The notes beneath the pieces were generated by a model that saw only the letters and a program-made list of their open reading frames with translations, ran no database searches and was not told the DNA's origin. 64,000 bases of DNA from Grifola frondosa (taxonomy: Eukaryota > Basidiomycota > Agaricomycetes > Polyporales > Grifolaceae): assembly GCA_001683735.1 (NCBI GenBank), contig LUGG01000001.1, positions 3,286,001-3,350,000 on the forward strand, written 5' to 3'. A program made the translations under genes and the position numbers. Shown here piece by piece: positions 35,401 through 47,205 of this stretch. The first letter of the stretch is position 1. Each line of letters begins with the position of its first letter.

Positions 35401-37120
35401 TGTAGAATTGCCCGCTAAAGAGGTAATCTTTATGCTGAGTTGATGGGCGTACTCATTGCTGACGAAGATTCTAGGTGGTCGTCGACAGCCTGGAGTTTTC
35501 ACCGTTGGAACGTAAAATTTATGACTCCTTGTACACTGATGCGAAAAAGGACTTCGAGCATTTGAACGAGAAAGGGCTTGTCAGCCGTAATTATACCCAC
35601 ATCTTGGCCATGCTCATGCGGTGAGTGCGATTCAAATACAAAGCTTATTCATCTCATCTGCTTTCATAGGCTGCGTCGCGCCGTCCTGCATCCCAACTTG
35701 GTGCTCTCAAGCCATACCGAGGCAAGCGGCGGCAAACCTTCCGGATCAAGCGTGGACGTGAAAGAGCTGATCAAACGGTTCGAAAACGGGGAGAACACCG
35801 CTGAAGATAACAAAGTCTATGCCGAAGGCGTCCTCGCCAACCTGGGACAAGAAGACGATGCGGAGTGTCCTATATGTTTTGACGTAATGGACGCCCCCGT
35901 CATAATACCCAATTGCATGCATCAGTGGTACGTCAGCCATTTTACATGGAACGCAGAATGCTCATGTGTGCATCTTGTTAGCTGCAAGGATTGTATCGTC
36001 GCGTTTATAGACAACTGCCAAGAGAAAGGTGAAGATGGAAAATGTCCGACTTGTTCACGAGGTCCGGTCAAGGTTAGTCATCTAAAATACAGTTCTGGAC
36101 TTTAATTTCTCAACAAAAGCTCGCGTGCTAGGAGTGTGATCTTCTGGAGGTCGTGCGTGCAAGACAGAACGACAATGAGAATATGGGTGCATCTGCAGAA
36201 TCTGCAGATATTCCGACCCCGACTTACACATTGCGGCGGAATGATTTTCGCTCTTCAACGAAGCTGGATGCGCTAGTTCAGAATCTGCGTAGGCGGTCAT
36301 TCCTTGAATGCCGGTTCTTGCCCGCTGATTATGCTCTAGGACGCCTCAAGGACCAGGACCCGTGTTTCCGAGCCGTCGTATTCTCCCAGTTCACCACTTT
36401 TCTCGACTTGATCCAGATCGTTTTGGAGCGAGAGCGTCTTGCATGGTTCAGGTTCGACGGCTCCATGGACGTTAAGAAGCGCAACGAAGCGATCGCTGGC
36501 TTCAAGTCTCCATCGCGAGAAGCAAAGGTGTTGATTATCAGTTTGAAAGCCGGCGGTGTCGGTTTGAACGTCAGCACGCCCTACCTTGTCGCAGATGTTT
36601 GATGGCTGATCACCGGACGTATCTAGTTAACCAACGCTAATCATGTTTTCATCGTGAGTCATACCTGAGCTGGAGTGTTCTGATTCTCAACCTCGCATCT
36701 TTCAGATGGACTGCTGGTGGAACGCAGCAACAGAGAACCAGGGTATGTACAATATGGTGTGAAGTTAAGACGACTCCAACTCAGCACCCGTTATTGTAGC
36801 CATCGACCGTGTGCACAGGATCGGACAGGAGAAGACTGTCTACGTCAAACACTTCATTGTGAGTATATTGTCTGTTAATATACAAATCACTCATTCATTC
36901 TGTTCAGGTTGCTGGGACGATCGAGGGGCGGATCCTGCAGATTCAGAAGCGGAAAACGGCAATCGTGAGGGAGGCTTTCCGGGGCAAACATGATGGAGAT
37001 CCGGAAAGTATTGAGAACCTGAAGATTATGTTCGGGACGATTGATGGGTGTATGCACGTACTCGAACCAACTCTACCACAGTCACCAGCCTTTAGTGAGA
37101 CTGCAATTAGGCCTTATTGA
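32489..37120 (+). CDS. RAD5: RAD5/HLTF-type SNF2 helicase-RING ubiquitin ligase
   Basis: Promotes error-free bypass of DNA damage by poly-ubiquitinating PCNA and remodelling forks. The start gives [20 protein letters not shown] and an acidic tail. A HIRAN-like domain follows ([20 protein letters not shown]). The helicase includes [37 protein letters not shown] (Walker A side), [19 protein letters not shown] (DEAH box) and [20 protein letters not shown]. The RING finger [20 protein letters not shown] is spliced to [12 protein letters not shown] and ends [10 protein letters not shown]. The C-terminal helicase has [39 protein letters not shown] and [20 protein letters not shown] 12-nt exon (34870-34881) is required. 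At 32978-32997, either a 20-nt intron or a frame break must be assumed. The exact stop is uncertain. Confidence 0.93.
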
Positions 37121-37183
37121 ATTGCATGGGGTCTGCATGTTGAACTTTGACAAAATGATTGCACAAATGATCTTTCAAATAAA

Positions 37184-37263
37184 TGATGAGAGTGGGATTC
37201 GAACCCACGCCCTTTCGGACCAGATCCTTAGTCTGGCGCCTTAGACCGCTCGGCCATCTCACC
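37184..37263 (-). tRNA. tRNA-Leu (anticodon AAG)
   Basis: The minus-strand sequence folds as a type II tRNA. Acceptor GGTGAGA pairs with TCTCATC, with A73 as discriminator. The anticodon stem-loop CCAGA-CTAAGGA-TCTGG exposes AAG, there is an extended variable arm (TCCGAAAGGGCG), and the T arm is TGGG-TTCGAAT-CCCA. D-arm text GCCGAGCGGTCTAAGGC is typical of tRNA-Leu. No intron is seen. It lies just past the 3' end of RAD5. Confidence 0.95.
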
Positions 37264-37394
37264 ATGTCATATATTTATTTTGAAAATATTATCATATGAA
37301 TTAGTATTTACTAGTGCCTCATATCTTACACGTCGCCGAAGAATTAAACAATACAACTTGACAACCAAGTCCATAAACCACTAATCCGGGAAAA

Positions 37395-38176
37395 CTAAAC
37401 AATGGCCTCTCCTATAGAAAAATGAACTTGATCTCCTTCAGCCAATGTGAGTCGAACGGGCAAGCGAGGGTCAATCCGCACGGGAGCGCTGCTGCCAACG
37501 AAGAAATCGCCGCGGGTGAAATTGCGGGTGATAGCAGCCGTTTCCTCCTCAGTCAAAGGGCGTGGCCGTTTGCTGGGTCGGAAGGTAGAGGTTGATGCGT
37601 TAGCGAAAGCGTTGTAGTCATAATAGTGCGAATGCCCCAGACTGTGCATTGTTGGCGGCGGAGGGTATGCCATGGCGGCGAAGTTTACTTGAGCTATGAC
37701 ACTAGAACGTGAATATCAGGTAGAAAGATGAAACCCGGAGGACATACGGGGTGGTGCTTGATTCTGTACATTATCGGCCTCGGGATCGGGGTATGTGCAG
37801 GTTGCACCCAAACCTCTCTTCAGGCAGCTCTGGAATATGTTTATGTCAAGGTAACGTAGAAGACGGCACAGACGATAAGCATACCTGACAAGGAAGAACC
37901 TCACTACATCTAGTCTTTCCTGCATGGCAAGCGGTGCATGCCCGGCGGACTGAGGGAGCTTTAGCTGGTGAGCGGGCCGTTCAGCGTCCATGGCATGGAC
38001 GATGTGGATGGTGACTCACGTTTACGGAGACCATCACTGATGGTGGCGGATGAAGAAGGGTTCTGCAAGCCTTGAAGGTCGTTTGTGAGTTGGGGTGGTT
38101 GCTGGAGCTGCTGAGTATCGATCGACGGAGGGGCCGCGTCTTGGGCCGGCGTAGAGGCCTCACTGAGGGCCGACAT
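37395..38176 (-). CDS. small Zn2Cys6 zinc-cluster protein
   Basis: A putative DNA-binding regulator of only about 200 residues. Exon 1 (MSALSEASTPAQDAAPPSID onward) is Gln/Pro-rich. Splicing CGTAAAC/GTGAGT to CAG/CTAAAG gives KAPSVRRACTACHAGKTRC, and the next junction gives SEVLPCQ/SCLKRGLGATCTYPDP. Together these form Cx2Cx6Cx5Cx2Cx8C, the Zn2Cys6 cluster. The last exon, MAYPPPPTMHSLGHSHYYDY to VHFSIGEAIV, holds a basic PSKRPRPLTEEETAAITRNF stretch. There is no fungal-specific TF domain. All junctions keep the frame. Divergent from the bHLH gene. Confidence 0.75.
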
Positions 38177-38429
38177 GGAGGTGATGGGCGGTGCTTCGGA
38201 GCGGACTGGGATTCAGACTCGCACTCCGTTTATGTAAACTCATCACCGCCAGTCCAGCCGCCATTTGCCGGCCTTTCCCACCGCACGGGCCCTTCCCGAC
38301 TCGGGCCCTCCTCCGGTCTGGGCCGGACTCCCCGTTCCTGTTACTCTCTTCCTTGTCACAACATGTCACGTCACCGTCGGATAATCGGCGACCAATGTTG
38401 TTCCGAATCGCTCACTGTCGCACTGGCCA

Positions 38430-39174
38430 ATGTCTCGCTCTACCCCACACTCTCCCCCGCACCATCCCCCCGTCCATCCCCCAGTCCCCTTCGACGACTT
38501 TCAGTTTGTCAACCCAACCCTCCATAACCTATTGCCATCATCACCACCGCTCCCCTCATCGGTCGATCTTTTCTCCCCCTCAGAAACAACAGATTTCTTT
38601 GGGTTTCTCGAGAACTTCAACTGGGAGTTCGACTCAGAGCCATATCATGCAAGCGGATCCTATCTCAGCCCACACATCGATCCTTCGCTTACCGAGCCTT
38701 CACAATTACCGTCCCAGCCGGTGACGGTCAATGGGAAGACTGCAGAAATTTCCTCACACAGCCAAGTCGACACGAAACCCGAGGCTCGTGCGCGGAGCGA
38801 TTCTGCGTCCTCTTCCGATTCCACGTCTTCACGTGGTACCCCATCTGGATCATCTGCGCCTCCCAGGGTCAAGCCTCTGCTCTCCACCCCTCAGAAAAGA
38901 CTCAACCACATAATGTCCGAGCAGAAGCGTCGGAATGCAATCCGCGATGGCTATATGCAGCTCACCACTCTCCTCGCCCCTGCAGGTGCTCCTCCTGGCA
39001 CTGGCATGCCCACCAGAGGCCGGCCGAAGGGCAGCGGCAGCCGTGGCAGAGGGAGTTAAAGGGAAGAGCGGCATTCTCTTCCGAGCAAGAGAATATATCC
39101 GTTGGCTCGAGGATGGAAGAGAAGCTCTCTTGGAAGAGGTTACAAAAGTGGAGTCCGCTGCAGGAATACGATGA
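38430..39174 (+). CDS. bHLH transcription factor
   Basis: A nuclear regulator with a Pro/Ser-rich N-terminus (MSRSTPHSPPHHPPVHPPVP) and an acidic, aromatic patch (TTDFFGFLENFNWEFDSEP) that could activate transcription. The basic region and helix 1 are QKRLNHIMSEQKRRNAIRDG then YMQLTTLLAPAG. A Gly/Arg-rich loop (GRPKGSGSRGRG) leads to helix 2, KGKSGILFRAREYIRWLEDG then REALLEEVTKVESAAG. Helix 2 is in another frame because of a single-base break at about 39046-39058, where the upstream frame meets TAA. The glutamate of the basic region (E in SEQKRR) fits E-box binding. About 245 residues if the frame is continuous. Confidence 0.82.
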
Positions 39175-39709
39175 CATATCTAGAGCTGTACCTCATGGTG
39201 TTTTAGTATTGTTGGTGAGTCCGTGAACAAATCTCTGAATATCATTGTTGAGCTTACTTTCTCCCCTATAGTAATCTGATTGTATCACTATACCATCCCA
39301 CTCTAGTTTTCGCCTGTGACAGCGTATGTCATCGACTCATTCTGAACCATGCCTCCAATTTAATTCTGCTGCGCTAGATCTAGTCCCAGGCCATGAGCAC
39401 CCAACACTCGTGATCTGCATTGAGGCCGTTTCTATCACCGGTATTACTCTCTTGGCGACCTCTGACTGTTCCATGTTGCAGCTTCATACTTCGAGAAGTT
39501 GTTTAATGATCTCATGTACACCGCACGACGTACTGCACGCATTGGTGACTTGCATTACACGCCATCTCGTCATTTTTATCCTTAATAGGATAATAGGTGC
39601 ACATTTCCTTCTATTCTTACATCCTGACGATCATTGTTAATTCAAAGATACGTACATCGCTTCGAACTTGCCGGCCCGCCCACAGTGGCAGAATATCTCC
39701 CCTTGCCGT
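39175..39709. other. intergenic, convergent 3' ends
   Basis: Lies between the 3' ends of the bHLH gene and the GH3 gene. Nothing coding can be supported. Confidence 0.45.
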
Positions 39710-42172
39710 TTACGCCGATGTGGTGTCGCTAGGCCAGGTGGTGATTTGGGCCGCGGTACCCGTGAGCGTGAATTCGTGCGTAAGCAAGCCCGTGGCATCA
39801 AGCGCAAGCTTATAGCTCCCGGGGTAGACCCACATGTTTCCCGCCTCGTCTGCGCGTGCGATCGACCCGAGTGTCACGGGCAGCGTCGCAGTGGTGTGCT
39901 CACCTGCCGCGAGCCCGTGCACGCGGGTATATGACACGAGCTGTTTGTTCGGGTGGGGCGCGGGGCCGAACGTGCCGCTCACGAACAGCAACGCGACATA
40001 GTCGCTCGTGACTTTGCCCGTGTTCGACACGCGCACCGCAAACGTGTCCAGCGGCGCGAGGTCCGTAAACCCCGCAGTCTTCCGCGCGTCACCCATGAGC
40101 GTCTGGATGCTATACGTGCTCGCGGGCGCGGCAGCCCACTCGAAGCCGAACGTCGTGTAGTGTAGCCCGAAGCCGAACTCGAACACCGGCGTGCCGGTGT
40201 ACCACTTGTACGTGCGGCCCGGGTTCGTCGCGCTTGGGCGGAGCGTCATGTCTGTCATGGGCACCTGCGTCGCGTATATCGCCGGGTATTGGGTGATGGG
40301 CAGGCGTCCGGCCGGGGCGACTTTACCGGTGATGATGGCAAATAACGCCGTCCGCCACTCTGACCTGGGTATCGCCCCAGAGGATGGCGTTAACCTGCGA
40401 AGGCACATGTGAGGCGGCTGTCCGTAGATGGAGTCATGCTAAGCTGACGTACTAGCGACTATTCTTGAGCGCAGTGTCGTCCAACTGACCCCGCCGAACT
40501 GGGCGACGATGAGCGGCTTCCCGACGCGCTCGAGCTCGGCGACAAGTTGTAGCTGGTTCCGGGCCAGGTGAGGTTCAGCCGGTCCAGCGCCTCCCTCTCC
40601 ACCGTCTCATCGAGTCCTCCCGCAACACCACCACGTCCGCCACCCGCCGGCCGCCAGCGCCGCGGCAAATCCATCCGTGCTGTTCCCCGTCACATTTGTG
40701 CCAAGCACGTACGTGACGTCAAACCCCGCGCTCTGCGCACCGAGAAGCGGGCTGACGGGAACGGCGCAATGCCGTCGTAATTGCCCTGCATGAGCGTGGT
40801 CGCGTTCGCCCATGGCCCGACGAGCGCGAGCTTCTTGAGGCGCGGCGAGAGCGGAGCGTGCCATCGTTCTTGAGCAGCGTGATACCTCGGCGGCGCGGTG
40901 TATGCGAGCTGCTGTGCGAGCAGCGTGTTCACGTCGCTCCAGCCGAGCTGGCGGTAGGCTGAGACTCCGCGGGGTCGAAGTATCCGAGCTGCGCGCGCGC
41001 GTGAGGGGCTCAGCGCAAGTCGGCAGTACTGGAAGGACGTACCGGACAAGCGAGGCGTATTGGCGGATGGCGGCCTTTTTGAGGTCGTCTCAGTTATCAG
41101 CCCCTGGTCGAGTGCGACGGGCAGATACTCGGAGGAGAAGTCTCCGCAGTCGATGTCGGTCCGGCGAGCAGCGCATCCGCAGCGGCCTCGCCTGGGTCGC
41201 GGTGTAGTTGTGCGGCTGTATATGTTGGACACGGCGTCGCAGTCAGACGTGACCACCGGTCTCGCCGAAGTTCAGTAGTCCGGAGGATCGTCTGCAGGAG
41301 GAAGTGTTCGCGCACGACGGGATGCGTTAACGGCGTTGTAGCTGCACATGACGGATGCGACCTTGGCATCGCGCACGCAGCTCTGGAAGGGCGGGAGTAG
41401 TACTCGCTGAGGTCCTGCTGTGTCACGATCGCGTTGAAGCCGTAGCGCACGATGCCCTCCAGTTGTCCAGGTCGTATGCTGCGAATGTTGCAGTCGGCGA
41501 CGACTTGAAGTAGGGCTTGGGGTCGAGTCCGCTTGAGGCGATGATGAGGTTGTAGACGTATTGCGAGAGGCGGTATGGGTCCTCGCCTGGGGTTTCTTGT
41601 CCTCGGCCCAGCGAGGATCCTTGAATGCTGAAAGACAGATGTATGAATTTGATAGCCTATAGAAACTTACCCAACGGTTATATTGGGAGTCCAGAAGTCG
41701 AGCCCCGCTCTTCCGAATTGTTGAAGGCCGCGCCTCTGTTCAATGATAGAGGCCACTTGTTGAATCAATGGATCGTCGAACGCAGCACTCATTAGGATAG
41801 GCTGGGGGAACGAGGTTGCGTAGCTGAATTCTCCGAGCAGAGAATTCACACCAGGGCTCAGTGCGACGCCGTGCTGGATGTGTGGGGCGATTAGCAACAA
41901 AGCCTGCATCACGGTGTCAAGTACGTACGCCTCAGACCACCTGGTACTGAGGAAGTCCAAGACGAGGTACGCCTGAGACAAGTTGACTGTGTTACTCAGA
42001 AGCTCATCAGTGGTCCACAGGTCTATAAGTGCGTAGCGCGCTCGATGGCATCTGCGCTGGTGTACAAACAGTGTTGTTCACTAGTGGTCCATCGAGCAAT
42101 CGGGAATGCGTAACCGTTCACAGAATGGGCTCCGATGGCAGCGACGGCGAGCACTAGCAGAGCACGATGCAT
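39710..42172 (-). CDS. GH3 beta-xylosidase, secreted, reading frame repeatedly broken
   Basis: GH3 xylosidases release xylose from xylo-oligosaccharides outside the cell. The start MHRALLVLAVAAIGAHSVNG is a signal peptide. Mature text includes SADAIERAT, LWTTDELLSNTVNLS, GEFSYATSFPQPILMSAAFD and LDFWTPNITVG. Then follow, in shifted frames, DPRWGRGQETPGEDPYRLSQ, IVRYGFNAIVTQQDLSEYYS and AKVASVMCSYNAVN, and then VTSDCDAVSNIYS with the nucleophile Asp, and TDIDCGDFSSEYLPVALDQG. The C-terminal domain (40408 to 39710) is in one frame and has the FEFGFGLHYTTF motif and a fibronectin-III-like end. At least five single-base losses interrupt the frame between 40.4 and 42.2 kb. This is either a recent pseudogene or a poorly polished consensus. 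Confidence 0.85.
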
Positions 42173-42577
42173 TTTAGTGAGCAGACGGATGGGCCGGTCA
42201 CATCTCGCGTGTACTGAGTTGTTTTCCTTTTATTCCAAATGTCTTCTCTCAGGTGTAGTTTGGGATGGGGAAACATCGGAATGTTCAGCTGAAGAGGCTG
42301 AGAGTGCGGACTCAATGACATGGAGATTGAAGAAGAACGTAGGCGTAATAGAATGAGGTCAGGTGGATTGGTCTAAGGTCAGAGGGCAACGAAAGCGATT
42401 TTATCTCCCATATTGTATACCATTGGAATAAAAGAAGGCATTCCTCCGGAGCGCGAAACGGATGCAAGGCAACGACGCGCCGGTCACGGCTCGTTCGCGA
42501 TCGGTCACGCGTTCCTCAAACACAGGTGTCACGCGCCACATCTCTTTCTGTAGCGAACCAAGCCTTGCATTCTACTA

Positions 42578-43486
42578 ATGCCGCCGCCGCCTCCACACGG
42601 CGACCCTCCTCCATCCTGGCCCATACCAAAGTTTGACCTTCGAGTGGAGGACCTTAGCCATCCCGGTGCCAAGCTTTTCTTCGAGCACATCCATGCGGAG
42701 GAAGCCCTGAGAAATGCGGTTGTGGCGGTGTGCACCAATCTCTATACCCCGGACGTCGTGCCCAGACAGTGAGTGCATGCGTGCCACCAGTGCTCAGAGG
42801 GACATATTGCGTATCTCGGATGCAGTTTCATCCGCAAATACATTTATGCCCTGCTTTCGAATGTTCCCAGCTTCAAGCGCCGTGTTCGGCCCCCGGTCGC
42901 CCTTGATCAATACATCATTGCTGATTCCACGTATTGTACTTCCAGTGTTGAGCGCATATATCTTGTTCTTCGTCCCATGCCGGGTGTAGCGCACACCTTC
43001 GGCAGCCCCACCTCCAAGGAAATCCACTTCTCCCTCGACCACATCGTCAATTGCGCCTCGCGCGCAAGAGACGAAATTCTCGGCGTCCTGACGCATGAGA
43101 TGGTGCACTGCTATCAGTTCGATGGCAAGGGGACATCTCCTGGCGGGCTGACAGAAGGCATCGCAGGTCAGTCGTGATCCGCATCGGCCCTCTGTGATCG
43201 CTGACAACGCCTGCGTTTTGTAGATTGGGTGCGTCTCCGCGCAGGTTTCGCTCCACCCCATTGGAGGAAGCGAGGTGGAGAGAAGTGGGATGCCGGCTAT
43301 GACGCCACTGGGTACTTCCTCGACTGGATCGAGGATCGTTACGGCGATGGCACCATCCGCGAACTCAACGAGAAGCTCAAGGACGATAAATACCACGATG
43401 CTTTATTCAAAGAGCTCACAGGCCACAAAGTCAGTAAGTTATGGAAGCTATATAACGCACATATTGAGGAGAATCAGGGTCCTTGA
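42578..43486 (+). CDS. basic secretory protein (BSP) family zinc peptidase
   Basis: A PF04450-type putative metallopeptidase. Exon 1 MPPPPPHGDPPPSWPIPKFD, then RVEDLSHPGAKLFFEHIHAE, is spliced over a 175-nt intron to VERIYLVLRPMPGVAHTFGS. The active-site helix ILGVLTHEMVHCYQFDGKGT has HEMVH (HExxH), followed by GGLTEGIADWVRLRAGFAPP, spliced at IA/DW. ATGYFLDWIEDRYGDGTIRE and LTGHKVSKLWKLYNAHIEEN complete it. No signal peptide is visible despite the family name, so it may act inside the cell. About 240 residues, frame intact. Divergent from the GH3 gene. Confidence 0.88.
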
Positions 43487-43711
43487 GTCCCACTGTATAC
43501 CATGCTAGAGGAGGTAGTATTTATTTAATCCAGTGAAGTACATGTACACATTTAGTCCCTACGGAAAGTCTCCACATTCTCTCTGCACTGCGCTGGAAGC
43601 CCGATACACAAGAGGTATACTAGATAGTACACAGGATAATTTTTGGTATCACAGAGTACACAAGACGACGCAAGATATGTAAGGGAGAAAGCTCACACCG
43701 GAATGAATACG

Positions 43712-46674
43712 CTATCCTAATTCTTCTTCTAGCTCGCGAGCGAGGAAATCGTCTTCTTCGTCCATCATGTCATCCTCGTCGTCACTCTCGTCCCCTTCTA
43801 AATCGTCGTCGCCGTTTGGCACAGCAGCGGGTGTCGGCGGCCTGGCTGCGGCATCCTCAGGCGCGGTGCTCTCCAGATCATCTGCGGTAATGGCCTCCTT
43901 GAGCTTCGATGCACCAGAGCGTTCTGCTGCGAGCTTCTTCGCTTCGCGAGAGGAGATCGAAGCGAGTCTGCGTCTCCATTCACACTAATCTCCGATGGTG
44001 TCAAACTCCGCATTCGTTTCCGCTTTGACCTTGGCGAAGACGTTGTACTGCTGCAAATTGGACCCATGTCAGTAGGCCAACGCTGCAAGGCACGACTGCG
44101 ACTCACCTGATCACACTGTTGGACTCGTCCGTCCACGACCCATCGTCCTCCGACACATTCCCGCTCTCGTCGTCGCTCTCGTTCATCGCGGCCTCCACCT
44201 CGTCGTTGATCGCATTCCAGTCGACCTCGTCGAGCGCGAGACCCCCCCGCCCTCCGCACTGGTGCTCGCGGCCGCGCTCACGTCCGACCGACGAACCTCG
44301 TCCCAGTCATCTGCATCCGGCTCAGGATCAGAAGAAATCTGATAAGGATCCGAAGGAGGACTCGCAAGCGGTGCCCGCGCGAGGGGCTCCGGGTCCATCA
44401 GGTACGGCGTCTCATCCTGATGCTGCCACAGCGCGACCGAATCCGTGAACCACGCGAGCCACACGATCTTCACCCCGCCCTGCCGCCGCGCGGCGTCGAC
44501 TTTCAGCGTGCCCCGCTGCGAGCGCTCGTCAGACGTGCATCTGACTGTGGTGCGAGAGACTCACCTTGGCGGCCACAACGTGCGTGATGTTGCTGGACAG
44601 CTCGGTGTAGCATTTTGCGCCAAACGCATGCGCCGTGCGCCATACCTCTGTCGCCTCGGGCCGCGTGTCCAGCGGAATCACACTCGAAAATAATATGTGC
44701 AGCCCTCCAGGGTTTCCATCCGTAGTCGAGGAATTATAGTCTGTCTGGAGTTAGCGATGGGTCGAGAATCGTGATTGATGCAACATACCCGGACATCATA
44801 GTCTACATGTGGTGGTGGATGCCGCTTCCCCGGCTTCCGCTTGAGCTTCGGAGTGGGCTTGCGCTCGTCATAGGCAGCGTAGAATCGCTGGTGGACAAGC
44901 TCCAGAATCTGATCGCCGCTTAGTCGCCAGAGCACAAGACCGAGACGCAGCAACTCACCTTCTTTACCCGCGCAAGCTCAATGTCGTCGTTCTTCAAAAG
45001 CGGCTTGCGATGATGATGCTCCGTTTTCGGTCGCTCCGTGCTCTCCGCCATTGCATTTGCATCTTTGGGCGCCTCGTCGCTCTTTACACCCTCAGCCTCC
45101 TTCGCCTCCTCAGCCTCTTCTGTTTCCTCCAGCTCCTCCTGTTTCTTCGCAAGCGGCCGCTCCTCGAACTGCGCCTCCAGCGCCATCGTATTCCGAGTCA
45201 AGATATCGTCCTGCTCTAGCTCTGCACGCTCGTCTGAGACTTCCGATGCTTGGGCGGGTTCGGCTTCCTCTTGAGTAGGTGGCGGCTCTTCCACCGTCTC
45301 TTCTGGGGTGATGGAGGAGGACCCAAGGGCTCTAGCTTCGGCAAGAACGTCGAATTGATATCACCGATTCCAACGAAAAAGTCGTCTGAAGCTGTGTCAG
45401 CATGGGCAGAGAGGATACGACATGCATACGTACATGGGATAACTTTTACGAGATTTGGACTCCATCCCAGACGTCTGCGCGGTCGTCGATTATGACGACC
45501 ATCGACTGGTCGCTTGGGAACAATCGTTGCAGGCTCTTCTGCGTCATACCTACCAAGCGTCAGAATATTTGTGAGCGATACATAGGGGTACTCACTGCCG
45601 CTCTCGTCTCGACTTAGTATTCGACCCCCAAAGATATTGCTTTGTGGGTCTATCGCTGCGCACACCTCTTCGGCATACGCACGAGTGCCCATCGTGTAGA
45701 CGTGCATCTCATATTTCGTCGCCAGTGTTAGCAGGAAATCATGTAGACCGGGTCTGTCGCAACGTCAGCAAAGTCTGTGGGAGAGCAGAGTTCTGCTCTG
45801 CATATACAAAGATATTCACCGTGGTTTAATGTAATACATACAGCCTTCCTGCTCAATGATCTTCTCCTTACCTTTGCCCCCTCGCTGGTGCGGCTGTCCG
45901 AGCGCCTCCGGGCCAAGCCTGAACTTCTTAACGTCCTTCAGTGCGTCCCAGTTCGGGTTAACTTCGTCTTCCGTTGCATTGTCTGATTCCGTTTCGGGCT
46001 TCTGCACCTGACGCACTTCCCAAGCCTCGCCTCGGCTATCCATTCACCCACGGTAGGGTCGACAGTGGCGTGCACGATGGTCTGGTCGAGGTCGACAATG
46101 AGGGAGAGCTTGCGGGACGTGTACAGATGCTCTGCGGTCTCTTGTTCGATGCGCTGCGCCTCCTCGAGGGAGACGAGGGGGCCATTAGCAAGATGGGTCA
46201 TTTGGATGGATGCGCGGGACGTGTCGGAGAAGCCCATGTAATCGAAGCTGCAGCAAAATTAGTAGGGTATTGGCATCAACGACACGACATCGAATACGCT
46301 CGTTCACACGCGTCGGAATGTCTGCAGTTCTGTGCACTCACTTGGTCATATCTTTCCCGCACAAGCAGCACAGACCGCCGAGCTGCACGCCGTGTTTGCA
46401 CGGCTCCATGATGTAGACCGCAGGCGACTCCTTCGCCCTTCGCTGCGAGACGATATCGCCCGGTTTAAAGTTCCATTTCGAAAGGGTTCCTTCGACAGCA
46501 GAATCCCATGTCCCAAACCGGAGTTCAGGGTCGGGCGTCAGGATACTTGTGAGTAAATGAGTAACTGAGTAGCCGTGACCCCCTGGAAACTTCTGCATCC
46601 GCCTGCACGGCATGGGCCGTAATTTTGATGGGATATGGCAGTGTCGGAGGTAAGTATAGTTCGGTAGCAGACAT
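43712..46674 (-). CDS. FCP1: FCP1, RNA polymerase II CTD phosphatase
   Basis: Removes phosphates from the polymerase II C-terminal repeats so that the enzyme can be recycled. The start gives MSATELYLPPTLPYPIKITA. After a frame break comes LRFGTWDSAVEGTLSKWNFK, then CKHGVQLGGLCCLCGKDMTK. The catalytic FCPH domain has LSLIVDLDQTIVHATVDPTV (DxDxT), PGLHDFLLTLATKYEMHVYT and SMVVIIDDRADVW. An acidic and Glu-rich middle follows, then a BRCT domain (SSNITHVVAAK, IVWLAWFTDSVALWQHQDE) and the acidic end DFLARELEEELG, with the stop at 43712-43714. Frame breaks lie near 46555 and 46030; at the latter, GAGGGCGAG is expected but GAGGCGAG is present. FCP1 is essential in yeast, so consensus error is the likelier explanation. 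Confidence 0.9.
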
Positions 46675-47205
46675 CGAGGATGCAGCTGGAGCTCATTCGT
46701 TGCCACAAAGTCGCCACTCTGCCACACTCCGGAGCGGTCCCTTGTGTATCTCTATTTGTCTTCTTCCTCATCAGGTACTCAACGCCGCCGGCCAAATCCA
46801 TCTTACCTACAAACTCACTGAGGCAACTAGCAATTTCTTGCACCTATACGTCGCCCATGCCACGTTGCTTCCCCGTGTAAGTATTGACATTATTGCGCTC
46901 CACGAACATACTTAGTATGGCGATGACATATCAGATCAGGTGATAAGCAGAAGTCCAGTTGAGCCCGACCTCGTCCGTAGCGTAATTCAACCTCCGCTGT
47001 AGCTACTGCTGTGTGTGGATCGCGTCATGTTCCGACAGGTAAACAAACCTAGTAATTATAATAGATGGTAGCACGTAGCACGTTAACAGGATCTCGCGGG
47101 AAAGTAACGAGATCTATTCGTCTCGCCAGAATGTTTATTGTAATACAGGAATTACATTAATGTACACTAATTGTTGGATTGTGAATGACAATAATCACGT
47201 TCACG
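46675..47205. other. intergenic
   Basis: Between FCP1 and the HNH gene. AT-rich in its right part. No supported gene or repeat. Confidence 0.45.
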
